Assembly: GCA_947259375.1 (NCBI GenBank)
Contig: CAMYLZ010000025.1
Span: forward strand, 124,001-188,000
DNA from: an uncultured Parvularculaceae bacterium
Lineage (GTDB): Bacteria; Pseudomonadota; Alphaproteobacteria; Caulobacterales; Parvularculaceae
DNA: 64,000 bases
Reading direction: 5' to 3'
Shown: positions 18,837-38,147 of the stretch, in pieces
How positions within the stretch are numbered: the stretch's first letter is position 1
How the letters are laid out: every line of letters begins with the position of its first letter
Position numbers and translations under genes: made by a program
Notes under the pieces: model-generated
What the model was told of the DNA's origin: nothing
Databases searched by the model: none
What the model saw: the letters and a program-made list of their open reading frames with translations, nothing else

Positions 18837-19349
18837 ATGGACAGAACCCAAAAGGCGGAAATGGTTGAGTGGATCGGCGGCGTGTTCGATTCGAACTCGG
18901 TTGTCGTGGTGGCGAATGGCGGCTTGACGGTCGCTGAAATGGAAAGCTTGCGCGGTGAACTCCGCCAGGCCGGCGCCAACATGAAAATCGTCAAGAATCG
19001 CCTCGCCAAGATCGCGATCTCCGGAAAGCCGAGTGAAAAACTCACGGAGCTTTTCCAGGGACCGACCGCCATCGCGTTCTCTGAAGACCCGGTCGCAGCG
19101 GCGAAAGCCGTCAAGAAGTTCGCCAAGGATAATGAAAAGCTCAAAATCCTCGGCGGGGCGATGGGCGAGGAAATCATGGACGAGAAAGGGGTGGAGGCGC
19201 TTGCGGCCATGCCTTCTCGCGAAGAGCTCCTGGCTTCCATCGTTCTGACCATTACGTCTCCGGCCTCGAATATCGCCGGCGCTATCGGCGCTCCGGCGTC
19301 GAATATCGCGGGCATCCTGGAGACCCTCGAGAAACGCGAAGCGGCCTAA
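18837..19349 (+). CDS. rplJ: 50S ribosomal protein L10
   Basis: Anchors the L7/L12 dimers to the ribosome and autoregulates its operon through the leader upstream. The 170-aa protein begins [15 protein letters not shown] and has the conserved [12 protein letters not shown] segment; its C-terminal helix ([11 protein letters not shown]) is the L7/L12 binding site. ATG 18837 is chosen over the longer frame from 18513, which only reads through the leader RNA. Confidence 0.98.
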   Translation: MDRTQKAEMVEWIGGVFDSNSVVVVANGGLTVAEMESLRGELRQAGANMKIVKNRLAKIAISGKPSEKLTELFQGPTAIAFSEDPVAAAKAVKKFAKDNEKLKILGGAMGEEIMDEKGVEALAAMPSREELLASIVLTITSPASNIAGAIGAPASNIAGILETLEKREAA

Positions 19350-19401
19350 TCAACCAGACCGATTTTGTTACATCTAACCAACGAACTAGGAACCAAAGAC
19401 A

Positions 19402-19776
19402 ATGGCTGATCTTAAGAAACTTGCTGAAGAGCTTGTCGGCCTGACGCTTCTTGAAGCGGCTGAGCTGAAAAACATCCTCAAAGACGAATATGGCATCGAG
19501 CCGGCCGCTGGCGCGGTTGCGGTTGCCGCCGGTCCGGCTGCCGCCGCCGAAGCTGTCGAAGAAAAAGACGAATTCGACGTCATTCTTCTCGAAGCTGGCG
19601 ACAAGAAAATCAACGTGATCAAGGAAGTTCGCGCGATCACAGGTCTTGGCTTGAAAGAAGCTAAGGAACTCGTCGAAGCTGGCGGCAAAGCGGTCAAGGA
19701 AGCTGCGCCGAAAGCCGAAGCCGAAGAAATCAAGAAAAAGCTGGAAGAAGCCGGCGCGAAAGTCGAACTCAAGTAG
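19402..19776 (+). CDS. rplL: 50S ribosomal protein L7/L12
   Basis: Flexible stalk protein that recruits translational GTPases. 124 aa: N-terminal dimerisation helices, an Ala-rich hinge (about 34-52) and the C-terminal domain with [21 protein letters not shown] and [12 protein letters not shown] segments, all standard. It lies 52 nt after rplJ and is followed by a strong terminator, a common way to make L7/L12 more abundant than the downstream polymerase. Confidence 0.99.
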   Translation: MADLKKLAEELVGLTLLEAAELKNILKDEYGIEPAAGAVAVAAGPAAAAEAVEEKDEFDVILLEAGDKKINVIKEVRAITGLGLKEAKELVEAGGKAVKEAAPKAEAEEIKKKLEEAGAKVELK

Positions 19777-19799
19777 TTTCGGCCTTTGTTTTCATTGGA

Positions 19800-19836
19800 A
19801 AAACGCCGCCGCGCGCCTTGCGTGGCGGCGTTTTTT
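19800..19836 (+). terminator. Terminator/attenuator between rplL and rpoB
   Basis: Ten-base-pair stem AAACGCCGCC/GGCGGCGTTT (19801-19810 and 19824-19833), extended loop and a T run to 19836, 24 nt after the rplL stop. Because no strong promoter is evident before rpoB, partial read-through is likely, as known for the E. coli rplL-rpoB attenuator. Confidence 0.88.
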
Positions 19837-20197
19837 CTTGGGCCGGGCGAGGGTCGGCGGCTGGCGGCCGTCGATCCGCCGATAGCCGCCGCGTTCCTTC
19901 TGTGCTAAGCTGTTGACGCTTCAAGGATAAATTTTGGGCGAATTTTTTGCATGGAGGGGGTTGCAGCCGCTTGCCGGCGCGCCTAAGAAACTCGTTCGCC
20001 GCCGACGGTAGTCCGTCGGCGGTTTCAGGCTTTGCGGCGACGTGCTTCGATTAATCGAGATTTAAATTTGGTCATCCGCGCCCCGCGGTCGAACAAGGTC
20101 CGGCCGGCGGGCGTTTTTGCGCATTCGTTAACCCTCGCGGGAATCGGGCGGGGCGGGCGCGCATCAACTCGGCTGACGACCGTTTGTGAGGAAAAAG
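19837..20197 (+). promoter_or_regulatory. Structured rpoB leader
   Basis: About 360 nt with no gene. It holds a bulged 12-bp hairpin (arms 19856-19867 and 19876-19890), comparable in place to the RNase III processing site between rplL and rpoB in E. coli, and a perfect 10-bp stem CCGCCGACGG/CCGTCGGCGG (19999-20008, 20013-20022). A TTGACG at 19913 has no matching -10 at the usual distance. Confidence 0.5.
20051..20065 (+). promoter_or_regulatory. Perfect CtrA-type box TTAA-N7-TTAA
   Basis: TTAA (20051-20054), seven bases, TTAA (20062-20065): an exact match to the full CtrA binding consensus of alphaproteobacteria, 132 nt before the rpoB start. CtrA is the cell-cycle response regulator of this class. 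A chance match in 64 kb of GC-rich DNA is unlikely but possible. Confidence 0.4.
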
Positions 20198-24277
<4,080 letters not shown>

Positions 24278-24354
24278 CGCTTATTCGCGTCTCCCGTTTC
24301 ACCAAGGTCTAGATTTTCGCGGATTATTGGTCCGCAACCGATTGAGAGGCACAC

Positions 24355-28593
<4,239 letters not shown>

Positions 28594-28614
28594 GATCCGA
28601 CGAAAAACATGTGT

Positions 28615-28647
28615 AAAAACGGCGGCCTTTACGGCCGCCGTTTTTTT
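28615..28647 (+). terminator. Intrinsic terminator after rpoC
   Basis: Stem CGGCGGCC/GGCCGCCG (28620-28627 and 28633-28640) flanked by A5 and T7, so it can work on both strands: for rpoC and for the convergent glycosyltransferase whose stop lies 6 nt away. Confidence 0.93.
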
Positions 28648-28652
28648 GCGGT

Positions 28653-29834
28653 TCAGCGGGGCACGGGCAGTTTCCGGTCAAGCGCGAAGTCACGAATGGC
28701 GTTCAGGCCGTTCGCGCCTTTGTCGCCAAGCCAGGCATCAATCAGCATGCCCCATGTCAGGTCGCATTTGACGCGGTTCCATAGTGCTTGGGTTGCCTGC
28801 GAGGCGCGCTGATACACGCCCGGATTGGCAAGCAGCTCGGCGATTGCGGCGGCCAGGGCCTCCGGGTTCTTTTGCGGCGCCATTCGTGCTGCGGGCGTGT
28901 TTTCAAAATAAAGCCGGAACATCGGATGGTCGGACAGAGCGAGCGGGGTTCGCGTCGCCAAAGCTTCATAGATGGTCATCGGCAATCCCTCCGGATATGC
29001 GTGATGACTGGGGGCGAGGGCGAGGGTTGCTTCGCGCAACTGGGCGACGACCTCGTCATGGGAAAGCTTGCCGGCGAGCGCGACCTTGTCGGCGAGCCCG
29101 AGCGATCGGATCAGCCGAGCCGCCTCCGCGCTGAACGAGCCCGAGCCAATCAGCGTCATCTGAAAAGCGACGCCGCGCTCAGCGAGAATCGCAGCGGCCT
29201 TGATGCACTCGCCAACGCCTTTGGCGCTCGCCAGCGAGCCGACAAAGACCAGCTTCGCCGGGCCGCGGGGCAGGGTTTTCGCCGGATTGTCTTCAGGCCG
29301 CAGCGCATGCGGCCAGTCCCATGGATAGATCTTGCCGGCCGGCGCGCCGATCCGTTGCAGCGAGAGGCAAGACGGAATGTTGTGATTGCCGATCGCCCTG
29401 ATTGCCGGCTTCGCCAGCAGCCGCGCAAGCTGGAAGGCGCGTATGCGCTGGCGGATCGACATATGCTCAAAGCTGTCGGCCAAGAGCGGCAAGACATCCA
29501 CGCCGGATTTGAGCGCCCAACGCAGGATCGAACGGTCGGGCGCCTGCAAAATCAGGCGCTCCGGGCGCCATTCGCGCAGCAGGGCGATGATCGACCGCGA
29601 ATCGAACGCGCCGTTCCGGTGGGGGACGCAGGCCGAGTGAAGCGAATCGGAAAGCGCGATTCGCTCCGCCCCATCGCCCAACACGCCGCATATCCCGACA
29701 AATTCGTGGCGTCTGGCCAATTGGTCGACATATTCAACGGAATAGCGTTGCGCATAATAGGTCTCGCGCCCGCCCGCCATCAGCGCCGCGTAACGTTCAT
29801 GAAAGACGCCATATTGGACGATTGCAATGCGCAA
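28653..29834 (-). CDS. Glycosyltransferase family 4-like
   Basis: A 393-aa two-domain GT-B enzyme. N-terminal acceptor domain begins RIAIVQYGVFHERY; C-terminal donor domain has KLVFVGSLASAKGVGECIKAA and the E-x7-E motif EGLPMTIYE (about 282-290), typical of retaining GT4 enzymes that use nucleotide sugars for polysaccharide or glycolipid synthesis. Acceptor unknown. No ATG precedes the domain; I choose TTG 29834, where GAGGGAGAGG lies immediately upstream. The longer frame to 29999 is unconserved. It stands alone, antisense, between rpoC and rpsL, a place where alphaproteobacteria usually have no gene. Confidence 0.82.
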   Translation of the reverse strand: MRIAIVQYGVFHERYAALMAGGRETYYAQRYSVEYVDQLARRHEFVGICGVLGDGAERIALSDSLHSACVPHRNGAFDSRSIIALLREWRPERLILQAPDRSILRWALKSGVDVLPLLADSFEHMSIRQRIRAFQLARLLAKPAIRAIGNHNIPSCLSLQRIGAPAGKIYPWDWPHALRPEDNPAKTLPRGPAKLVFVGSLASAKGVGECIKAAAILAERGVAFQMTLIGSGSFSAEAARLIRSLGLADKVALAGKLSHDEVVAQLREATLALAPSHHAYPEGLPMTIYEALATRTPLALSDHPMFRLYFENTPAARMAPQKNPEALAAAIAELLANPGVYQRASQATQALWNRVKCDLTWGMLIDAWLGDKGANGLNAIRDFALDRKLPVPR

Positions 29835-29851
29835 AACCCTCTCCCTCGCAT

Positions 29852-29881
29852 CGTGGATAGCATAAAGCTGCACTATCCACG
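29852..29881 (-). promoter_or_regulatory. Inverted repeat upstream of the glycosyltransferase
   Basis: CGTGGATAG (29852-29860) and CTATCCACG (29873-29881) form a perfect 9-bp dyad with a 12-nt spacer, starting 18 nt upstream of the TTG start. It could be an operator or a leader hairpin. The half-site TATCCAC recurs at 61376-61393. Confidence 0.5.
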
Positions 29882-30031
29882 CCGTTTCTGGCTTACAGTA
29901 ATGCGCCCCGCGATCAATCGCTTTTCGTCCTCGCGCCGCACTTGGCGCGTCGCGAAGCCCCGCCCGCGCTCCCATACGCGTCCACCCGCCCAAAAACACC
30001 GTTTTACCGGCGTTATTTTCGCTTGAACGTA

Positions 30032-30059
30032 TTGACCCCGACGATTCCCACAGTTATGT
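30032..30059 (+). promoter_or_regulatory. Candidate rpsL (str operon) promoter
   Basis: TTGACC (30032-30037), 16-nt spacer, TTATGT (30054-30059), giving a leader of about 200 nt before rpsL. The rest of the 29882-30266 gap holds no gene I can recognise. Confidence 0.35.
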
Positions 30060-30266
30060 CTCGCGCCGCTGAATGGCTGGCCGTCAGAGTTTCCCATTGG
30101 GACGCAAACTGAAACGCAGCCGCTCTTAGCTGAAGACAGTTTAGGTTCATTGAGCGGCGTTCCGCTGGCCGGGGCTCCGCTCGTTCGCGTCATGGATTTT
30201 CTATGTCCCTGGCGCGTGAAATTTTTAGGGTTGGCGCCCGCTCATAGCGAAGGCCGGAGACACTGA

Positions 30267-31120
<854 letters not shown>

Positions 31121-31148
31121 CGGATTTCAAGGTAAGGGCGCTCTAGTC

Positions 31149-33227
31149 ATGACGCGTACGCACAAGATCGAGGACTACCGGAACTTCGGCATCATGGCCC
31201 ATATCGATGCGGGCAAGACGACGACGACCGAGCGCGTTCTCTATTACACCGGCAAAAGCCACAAGATTGGCGAAGTCCATGACGGCGCCGCGACCATGGA
31301 CTGGATGGAGCAGGAGCAGGAGCGGGGTATCACCATCACCTCGGCTGCGACGACCTGTTTCTGGAACGACAAGCGCCTGAACATTATCGACACCCCAGGA
31401 CACGTTGACTTCACCATCGAAGTTGAGCGTTCATTGCGGGTTCTGGACGGCGCCGTCGCGTTGCTTGACGCTAATGCCGGCGTTGAGCCGCAGACCGAAA
31501 CGGTCTGGCGTCAGGGCGACAAGTACAAGGTGCCGCGCATCTTCTTCATCAACAAGATGGATAAGCTGGGTGCGGACTTCTATTATTCCGTCGACACTAT
31601 TCACAAGCGTCTTGCGGCCAAGACGGTCATTCTGCAGCTGCCGATCGGCGCTGAGAGTGATTTCAAAGGCATTGTCGACTTGATCACCATGAAGGCGATC
31701 GTCTGGGAAGAAGAAAGCCTCGGCGCGGCTTTCCATGAAGAAGAGATCCCCGCGGACCTCGTTGAAAAGGCGAAAGAGTACCGCGAGAAAATGGTCGAGA
31801 CGGTTGTCGAGATCGATGAAGAGGTGATGGAAGCCTATCTGGAAGGCAACGAGCCGGATGAGGCGACGATCAAGCGCTTGGTCCGTAAGGGCACCTGTGC
31901 GGTTGAATTCCATCCGGTGCTGTGCGGCTCTGCGTTCAAGAACAAGGGCGTCCAGCCGATGCTTGATGCGGTTGTCGACTACCTGCCGAGCCCGGTCGAA
32001 GTGCCGGCGATCAAGGGTCATCTGCCGGACTCTGATGAAGAAGTCGTGCGCAAATCGTCCGATGACGAGCCGCTGTCCATGCTGGCGTTTAAAGTGATGA
32101 ACGACCCGTTTGTTGGTTCGCTGACATTTTGCCGCATTTATTCGGGCAAGCTCGAAGCGGGCACGCAGCTTTTGAACACAGTCAAAGGCAAAAAAGAACG
32201 CGCCGGCCGGATGCTGCAAATGCACTCCAACAGCCGCGAAGAGATCAAGGTGGCGCATGCTGGCGACATCATCGCGGTTGTCGGTCTGAAAGACACGACG
32301 ACGGGCGATACGCTTTGCGATGCGCAAAAGCCGGTCATTCTCGAGCGTATGGAATTTCCGGAGCCGGTTATTGAGCTGGCGGTCGAGCCGAAAACCAAGG
32401 CCGACCAGGAGAAAATGGGCGTGGCGCTGCAGCGTCTTGCTGCTGAAGACCCGTCTTTCCGCGTTTCTTCGGACGAAGAGTCCGGGCAGACGATCATCAA
32501 GGGCATGGGCGAGCTTCACCTCGACATCATTGTTGACCGTATGAAGCGCGAGTTCAAAGTCGAAGCCAATATCGGCGCGCCCCAGGTTGCTTACCGCGAG
32601 ACGATTACCAAGGCCGCTGAGATCGACTACACCCATAAGAAACAGTCTGGCGGTTCGGGCCAGTTTGCGCGCATCAAGTTCCGCGTCGTACCGCAAGAGC
32701 CGGGCACAGGCTACGAGTTCGAAAGCCAGATCGTCGGCGGGTCTATTCCGAAGGAATATATCCCGGGCGTTGAAAAAGGCATCAACTCGATCCGCGAAAC
32801 CGGTCTGCTGGTCGGCTTCCCGATCCTCGATTTCAAGGTCGAGCTTTATGACGGCGCCTTCCACGATGTGGACTCGTCTGTGCTGGCCTTCGAGATCGCC
32901 GCGCGCGGCGCCTTCCGCGAGCACAAGAGTGAGCTGGGCCTGGCCTTGCTCGAGCCGATCATGAAAGTCGAAGTGGTCACGCCGGAAGAATATACCGGTA
33001 CGGTGATCGGCGATCTCAACTCACGCCGTGGACAGATCCAGGAGCAGGAAATGCGCGGCAATGCGAATGTGGTCCACGCAATGGTCCCGCTCGCCAACAT
33101 GTTCGGCTACGTCAACAACCTTCGCTCGGCGACGCAGGGCCGCGCGAACTACACGATGCAGTTTGATCATTATGATCGTGTGCCGAAAGCAGTTGAAGAC
33201 GAAGTCAAAGCGAAACTGGCGGGCTAG
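31149..33227 (+). CDS. fusA: Elongation factor G
   Basis: Translocation GTPase, 692 aa. GTPase motifs: [12 protein letters not shown] (G1, about 17-28), RGITITSAA (G2), DTPGHVDFT (G3) and [10 protein letters not shown] (G4). C-terminal domains IV and V are complete, with the [12 protein letters not shown] segment near the end. ATG 31149 gives the conserved N-terminus; the upstream extension lies in rpsG. It is followed by tuf after 81 nt. Confidence 0.99.
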   Translation: MTRTHKIEDYRNFGIMAHIDAGKTTTTERVLYYTGKSHKIGEVHDGAATMDWMEQEQERGITITSAATTCFWNDKRLNIIDTPGHVDFTIEVERSLRVLDGAVALLDANAGVEPQTETVWRQGDKYKVPRIFFINKMDKLGADFYYSVDTIHKRLAAKTVILQLPIGAESDFKGIVDLITMKAIVWEEESLGAAFHEEEIPADLVEKAKEYREKMVETVVEIDEEVMEAYLEGNEPDEATIKRLVRKGTCAVEFHPVLCGSAFKNKGVQPMLDAVVDYLPSPVEVPAIKGHLPDSDEEVVRKSSDDEPLSMLAFKVMNDPFVGSLTFCRIYSGKLEAGTQLLNTVKGKKERAGRMLQMHSNSREEIKVAHAGDIIAVVGLKDTTTGDTLCDAQKPVILERMEFPEPVIELAVEPKTKADQEKMGVALQRLAAEDPSFRVSSDEESGQTIIKGMGELHLDIIVDRMKREFKVEANIGAPQVAYRETITKAAEIDYTHKKQSGGSGQFARIKFRVVPQEPGTGYEFESQIVGGSIPKEYIPGVEKGINSIRETGLLVGFPILDFKVELYDGAFHDVDSSVLAFEIAARGAFREHKSELGLALLEPIMKVEVVTPEEYTGTVIGDLNSRRGQIQEQEMRGNANVVHAMVPLANMFGYVNNLRSATQGRANYTMQFDHYDRVPKAVEDEVKAKLAG

Positions 33228-33308
33228 CCGGTCCTAGTGAAGCGCCCGCCAAACGAAAAACGGGCAAGAGTTTAACGACAGACGTCAGAGAAGACGGAGA
33301 GAAGTGAA

Positions 33309-34484
33309 ATGTCGAAGGAAAAGTTTGAACGTACAAAACCGCACGCCAATATCGGCACCATTGGTCACGTCGACCATGGCAAGACGACGCTGACGGCTGC
33401 GATCACGAAATATTTCGGCGACTTCAAAGCGTACGACCAGATCGACGCTGCGCCGGAAGAAAAAGCGCGCGGCATCACGATCTCTACGGCGCATGTCGAA
33501 TATGAGACGGATGGCCGCCACTACGCTCACGTCGACTGCCCGGGCCACGCTGACTATGTGAAGAACATGATCACCGGCGCGGCGCAGATGGATGGTGCGA
33601 TCCTGGTTGTGAACGCTGCTGACGGCCCGATGCCGCAGACCCGCGAGCACATCCTGCTGGCGCGTCAGGTTGGCGTTCCGGCGATTGTTGTTTACCTCAA
33701 CAAAGTCGACCAGGTTGACGACGAAGAGCTCCTTGAGCTGGTTGAAATGGAAGTTCGCGAACTTCTCTCGTCCTATGAATTCCCGGGCGACGATATTCCG
33801 ATCATCAAAGGGTCGGCGCTTGCGGCGCTTGAAGGTCGTGAGCCGGAAATCGGCGAGAATTCCATCAAAGAACTGATGAAAGCCGTCGACGAATACATTC
33901 CGACCCCGGATCGTCCGGTTGACCAGCCGTTCCTGCTGCCGATCGAAGACGTGTTCTCGATTTCCGGTCGCGGTACGGTTGTTACTGGCCGTGTCGAGCG
34001 CGGCGTCGTGACGGTTGGCGATGAACTCGAAATCGTCGGCATGAAAGACACGCAGAAAACCACCTGCACGGGTGTTGAAATGTTCCGCAAGCTGCTGGAT
34101 CGCGGGGAAGCTGGCGACAATGTCGGCGTTCTGCTGCGCGGCATCGAGCGTGAAGCTGTTGAGCGCGGTCAGGTTCTCTGCAAGCCGGGCTCGGTGACGC
34201 CGCACACGAAATTCGTGGCCGAAGCCTATATCCTGACGAAAGAAGAAGGCGGCCGTCACACGCCGTTCTTCGGAAATTATCGTCCGCAGTTCTACTTCCG
34301 CACGACCGACGTGACAGGTGTTGTAACGCTCAAGGAAGGCACCGAAATGGTCATGCCTGGCGACAATGCCGAGCTGAATGTTGAACTGATCGTGCCGATC
34401 GCCATGGAAGAGAAGCTTCGCTTCGCTATCCGTGAAGGCGGCCGCACGGTCGGCGCCGGCATCGTTGCGAAGATTGTCGAGTAA
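33309..34484 (+). CDS. tuf: Elongation factor Tu
   Basis: Delivers aminoacyl-tRNA to the ribosome. 391 aa, with [10 protein letters not shown] (G1), ARGITI (G2), DCPGHADY (G3) and NKVDQVDD (G4), and complete domains II and III. Many alphaproteobacteria carry a second copy near secE-nusG; that locus is not in the window. A 12-bp hairpin follows. Confidence 0.99.
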   Translation: MSKEKFERTKPHANIGTIGHVDHGKTTLTAAITKYFGDFKAYDQIDAAPEEKARGITISTAHVEYETDGRHYAHVDCPGHADYVKNMITGAAQMDGAILVVNAADGPMPQTREHILLARQVGVPAIVVYLNKVDQVDDEELLELVEMEVRELLSSYEFPGDDIPIIKGSALAALEGREPEIGENSIKELMKAVDEYIPTPDRPVDQPFLLPIEDVFSISGRGTVVTGRVERGVVTVGDELEIVGMKDTQKTTCTGVEMFRKLLDRGEAGDNVGVLLRGIEREAVERGQVLCKPGSVTPHTKFVAEAYILTKEEGGRHTPFFGNYRPQFYFRTTDVTGVVTLKEGTEMVMPGDNAELNVELIVPIAMEEKLRFAIREGGRTVGAGIVAKIVE

Positions 34485-34494
34485 CGAAAACAAG

Positions 34495-34530
34495 GAAAGC
34501 GCGGGCTGACCCTAATCCGCCCGCGCTTTC
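34495..34530 (+). terminator. Hairpin between tuf and rpsJ
   Basis: Perfect 12-bp stem GAAAGCGCGGGC/GCCCGCGCTTTC (34495-34506, 34519-34530) with a 12-nt loop, but no T tract after it. It is more likely a processing or stability element separating the str and S10 transcripts than a full terminator. Confidence 0.5.
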
Positions 34531-34596
34531 GACTCTCAGAGTACAAGAGCAGGTTTGAGAAAACCGAAGCGTTAGACCCGAAAGCGAAGCGTTAAA

Positions 34597-34908
34597 ATGC
34601 AACAGAATATCCGCATCAGGCTTAAAGCGTTTGATCATCGCGTACTGGACGCTTCGACGCTGGAGATCGTCAATACGGCGAAACGCACTGGCGCGAATGT
34701 GCGCGGACCTATCCCGCTGCCGACGCGTATCGAGCGTTACACCGTGAACCGGTCGCCGCATGTGAACAAGAAAAGCCGTGAGCAATTCGAAATGCGCACT
34801 CATAAGCGCATGCTCGATATCGTCGATCCGACGCCGCAAACGGTGGACGCGCTGATGAAACTCGATCTGTCGGCTGGCGTCGACGTCGAGATCAGACTCG
34901 GCGCTTAA
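34597..34908 (+). CDS. rpsJ: 30S ribosomal protein S10
   Basis: 30S head protein that also partners NusB in antitermination. 103 aa, [18 protein letters not shown] start as in the class. No clear Shine-Dalgarno precedes the ATG; instead CGAAGCGTTA occurs twice, at 34565-34574 and 34585-34594. rplC follows after 12 nt. Confidence 0.99.
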   Translation: MQQNIRIRLKAFDHRVLDASTLEIVNTAKRTGANVRGPIPLPTRIERYTVNRSPHVNKKSREQFEMRTHKRMLDIVDPTPQTVDALMKLDLSAGVDVEIRLGA

Positions 34909-34920
34909 GGAGCATTGAAG

Positions 34921-35685
34921 ATGCGCACGGGATTAATTGCAAAGAAGATGGGCATGACCCGCATCTACACGGAAGGCGGCGATCATTTGCCGGTGACTGT
35001 GATGCAGCTTGACGCCTGTCAAGTGGTCGGCCAGCGCACGACGGAGAAGAACGGCTATTCAGCGGTTCAGCTCGGCGCCGGCGCAAAGAAAGCTAAACGC
35101 GTGAACAAGGCCGATCGCGGGCAGTTCGCGAAAGCGAATGTCGAGCCGAAGGCGAAAGTCGTCGAATTCCGCGTGGCGGAAGAAAACATGATCGATGTGG
35201 GTGCGGAGCTTTCGGCCGAGCACTTTATCACGGGCCAGAAAGTCGACGTAACTGGCACCTCAATCGGTAAGGGTTTTGCCGGTGCAATGAAGCGGCACAA
35301 TTTCGGCGGTCTGCGTGCAACCCACGGTGTGTCGATTTCGCACCGCAGCCATGGCTCGACCGGTCAGTGCCAGGATCCGGGGAAGGTCTTCAAAGGCAAG
35401 AAGATGGCCGGTCATTACGGCGCGGCGCGGATCACGACCCAGAACCTCGAGATCGTGCGCACGGATGGCGAGCGCGGGCTGATCTTGATCAAGGGCGCGG
35501 TGCCGGGGCCGAAAGGCGGCTGGGTGCTGATCAAGGACGCTGTCAAGCGCGCCATGCCGGCCGATGCGCCGACGCCGGCCGCGTTCAAGACCGCGAAAAC
35601 ACAAGAGTCTGCCGCGAGCCCGGAAGCGACTGCCGCTGACGATCAGGCGCCGGCGGAAGAAGCGAAGAAAGAAGGGGACGAATAA
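34921..35685 (+). CDS. rplC: 50S ribosomal protein L3
   Basis: Assembly initiator near the peptidyl transferase centre. 254 aa; core signature [20 protein letters not shown] around residues 142-161. About 35 residues of Ala/Pro/Glu-rich tail extend beyond the E. coli protein, as is usual in the class. AGGAG precedes ATG 34921, which I prefer to the TTG at 34915. Its TAA overlaps the rplD ATG. Confidence 0.98.
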   Translation: MRTGLIAKKMGMTRIYTEGGDHLPVTVMQLDACQVVGQRTTEKNGYSAVQLGAGAKKAKRVNKADRGQFAKANVEPKAKVVEFRVAEENMIDVGAELSAEHFITGQKVDVTGTSIGKGFAGAMKRHNFGGLRATHGVSISHRSHGSTGQCQDPGKVFKGKKMAGHYGAARITTQNLEIVRTDGERGLILIKGAVPGPKGGWVLIKDAVKRAMPADAPTPAAFKTAKTQESAASPEATAADDQAPAEEAKKEGDE

Positions 35686-36302
35686 TGAAAGCCGACGTCC
35701 TCAATATTGAGAGCGGAAAAGCCGGGTCCATCGAACTCGATGATGCGATTTTCGGGCTTGAGCCGCGCAAGGACATTTTGCACCGTTGCGTCGTATACCA
35801 GCTCGCCAAGCGGCAGCAAGGCACGCATCACGCCAAGGAGCGCAACGAAGTCGCCGCGACGTCGAAGAAATTCGGTCGTCAAAAAGGCTCCGGCGGCGCA
35901 CGCCACGGTAACCGCGCGGCGCCGCAATTCCGCGGCGGCGGGAAGGCGCACGGGCCGCGTCCGCGCAGCCATGCGATCGACCTGCCGAAAAAGGTTCGCC
36001 GGCTGGCGCTGAAACATGCGCTGTCTGCGAAGGCTGCGGCTGGCTCGCTGGTGATCATTGACGATGCAAAGCTTGAAAACGCCAAGACCAAGGCGTTGGC
36101 CGAAGCGTTTTCGAAGCTCGACATCGCAAATGCGTTGATCGTCGATGCAAGCGTTGATGAGCAATTCGGTCTCGCGACGCGCAACCTCAAGGGGGTCGAT
36201 ATGATCCCGGTGATCGGCGCGAATGTTTACGACATTCTTCGCAAGGACAAGCTGGTGCTGACCAAAGCGGCGGTTGAAGGCCTGGAGGCGCGTCTCAAAT
36301 GA
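35685..36302 (+). CDS. rplD: 50S ribosomal protein L4
   Basis: Exit-tunnel protein; in E. coli also the autogenous repressor of the S10 operon. 205 aa with the tunnel loop [20 protein letters not shown] (about 64-83). Start overlaps the rplC stop (TAATG) and stop overlaps the rplW start (ATGA). Confidence 0.99.
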   Translation: MKADVLNIESGKAGSIELDDAIFGLEPRKDILHRCVVYQLAKRQQGTHHAKERNEVAATSKKFGRQKGSGGARHGNRAAPQFRGGGKAHGPRPRSHAIDLPKKVRRLALKHALSAKAAAGSLVIIDDAKLENAKTKALAEAFSKLDIANALIVDASVDEQFGLATRNLKGVDMIPVIGANVYDILRKDKLVLTKAAVEGLEARLK

Positions 36303-36613
36303 GCAAGAAAGAAACAGCCATGGGCGCGGAAGCGCATTACGATACGCTGATCCAGCCAGTGATCACCGAAAAGTCGACGATCGCATCGGAGAACAACCAG
36401 GTTGTTTTCCAGACGGCGATCACTGCGACGAAGCCGGAGATCAAGGAAGCGGTCGAAGCGTTGTTCAAGGTCAAGGTGAAGGCCGTGAACACGCTGCGCG
36501 TCAAAGGCAAGAACAAGCAGTTCCGCGGGCGTCCTTATACGCGCTCGACGGTGAAGAAAGCGATTGTAACGCTTGAAGAAGGTCACTCGATTGACGTGAC
36601 CACAGGACTTTAA
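36299..36613 (+). CDS. rplW: 50S ribosomal protein L23
   Basis: Tunnel-exit protein and docking site for trigger factor and SRP. 104 aa. It overlaps rplD by 4 nt; an internal ATG at codon 8 (MGAEAHYD) is a possible alternative start. Core [18 protein letters not shown] and the [12 protein letters not shown] loop are conserved. Confidence 0.98.
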   Translation: MSKKETAMGAEAHYDTLIQPVITEKSTIASENNQVVFQTAITATKPEIKEAVEALFKVKVKAVNTLRVKGKNKQFRGRPYTRSTVKKAIVTLEEGHSIDVTTGL

Positions 36614-36630
36614 GGCGGGATTTTAGACCA

Positions 36631-37467
36631 ATGGCTCTGAGAAAATTCAAACCAACGACGCCGGGTCGCCGCCAGCTGGTTCTGGTGGACCGCAGCGAGC
36701 TGTGGAAAGGCAAGCCCGTCAAAACGCTGACGGAAGGCCTGTCCGAGAAAGCCGGGCGTAACAATACCGGCCGGGTGACGGTTCGCCGCCGCGGCGGCGG
36801 GGTGAAAAAGACCTATCGCAAAATCGATTTCAAACGGCGCAAGTTTGATATTGAAGCGAAGGTCGAGCGGCTCGAATATGATCCGAACCGCACGGCGTTC
36901 ATCGCGCTGATCAAATATCTCGATGGCGAGCAGGCTTACATCATTGCGCCGCAACGGCTGAAAGCCGGGGACAAGGTGATCGCCGGCGCCAAGGTCGACG
37001 TGAAGCCGGGCAATGCGATGCCGCTGAAGTCGATTCCGGTCGGCACGATCATCCATAATGTCGAGCTCAAGCCGGGCAAGGGCGGCCAGATGGCCCGTTC
37101 TGCAGGCGCCTATGCGCAGCTGGTCGGCCGCGATGGCGGCATGGCGCAGGTGCGCATGCAGTCCGGCGAAGTGCGCTTGGTGCATGGCGAGTGCATGGCG
37201 ACGGTCGGCGCGGTATCGAACCAGGATCACATGAACCAGTCGATCGGCAAGGCCGGACGCAACCGGCACAAGGGCAAGCGCCCATCCGTGCGCGGCGTGG
37301 TCATGAACCCGGTCGATCACCCGCATGGCGGCGGTGAAGGTCGCACGTCAGGTGGTCGCCATCCGGTGACCCCGTGGGGCAAGCCCACCAAAGGCGCCAA
37401 GACTCGCAAGAATAAAGCAACTGACAAGTTCATCATTCGCTCGCGTCACGCGCGGAAGAAGAAATAG
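36631..37467 (+). CDS. rplB: 50S ribosomal protein L2
   Basis: Binds 23S rRNA at the peptidyl transferase centre. 278 aa, with the conserved [20 protein letters not shown] segment (about 228-247) containing the functionally important His. It starts 17 nt after rplW. Confidence 0.99.
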   Translation: MALRKFKPTTPGRRQLVLVDRSELWKGKPVKTLTEGLSEKAGRNNTGRVTVRRRGGGVKKTYRKIDFKRRKFDIEAKVERLEYDPNRTAFIALIKYLDGEQAYIIAPQRLKAGDKVIAGAKVDVKPGNAMPLKSIPVGTIIHNVELKPGKGGQMARSAGAYAQLVGRDGGMAQVRMQSGEVRLVHGECMATVGAVSNQDHMNQSIGKAGRNRHKGKRPSVRGVVMNPVDHPHGGGEGRTSGGRHPVTPWGKPTKGAKTRKNKATDKFIIRSRHARKKK

Positions 37468-37485
37468 GACGACGGAGTTTAAAAA

Positions 37486-37764
37486 ATGCCACGTTCAGTT
37501 TGGAAAGGTCCGTTCGTCGATCGCTATCTGTTGAAGAAAGCGGAAGAAGTTCAGGACGGAAAGCACAAGGGCGGCGTCAAATCCTGGTCGCGCCGGTCGA
37601 CGATCCTGCCGCAATTCGTTGGGATGACGTTCAACGTCTATAACGGCCAGAAATTCATCCCGGTCCATGTGACCGAGGACATGGTTGGTCACAAATTCGG
37701 CGAGTTTTCTCCGACCCGTACCTATTACGGTCACGGTGCGGATAAAAAGGCGAAGAGGAAGTAG
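37486..37764 (+). CDS. rpsS: 30S ribosomal protein S19
   Basis: 30S head protein contacting S13. 92 aa, start [16 protein letters not shown] and conserved [15 protein letters not shown] near the C-terminus. Two nucleotides separate it from rplV. Confidence 0.99.
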   Translation: MPRSVWKGPFVDRYLLKKAEEVQDGKHKGGVKSWSRRSTILPQFVGMTFNVYNGQKFIPVHVTEDMVGHKFGEFSPTRTYYGHGADKKAKRK

Positions 37765-37766
37765 TC

Positions 37767-38147
37767 ATGGGGCAGAAGAAAAACCCCCGTCGCGTCGGCG
37801 ATACGCAGGCAATGGCCAAGGGCCGTGTGATCCGCACCTCGCCGCAGAAGCTCAATCTTGTAGCGCAGCTGATTCGGGGCAAGCCGGTTGAGAAAGCGCT
37901 CGCGGATCTGACCTTTTCGCGCAAGCGGATCGCGCTGAATGTCAAGAAGGTGCTGGAAAGCGCCATCGCGAATGCGGAAAACAATCATGACCTGGACATC
38001 GACTCGCTGATCGTCGATCAAGCGTTTGTCGGCAAGAACATGGTGATGAAGCGCTGGAAGGCGCGCGCACGCGGTCGGGTCGGCAGAATTCACAAACCGT
38101 TTTCGGAAATCACGATTGTCGTTAAAGAAGTTGAGGAGGCCGCCTAA
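37767..38147 (+). CDS. rplV: 50S ribosomal protein L22
   Basis: Lines the exit tunnel with a long beta hairpin ([15 protein letters not shown] region). 126 aa. The stop overlaps the rpsC start by one base. Confidence 0.99.
   Translation: MGQKKNPRRVGDTQAMAKGRVIRTSPQKLNLVAQLIRGKPVEKALADLTFSRKRIALNVKKVLESAIANAENNHDLDIDSLIVDQAFVGKNMVMKRWKARARGRVGRIHKPFSEITIVVKEVEEAA

Noticed and set aside
19913-19940. TTGACG as an rpoB promoter
   Set aside because: No acceptable -10 at 16-18 nt spacing.
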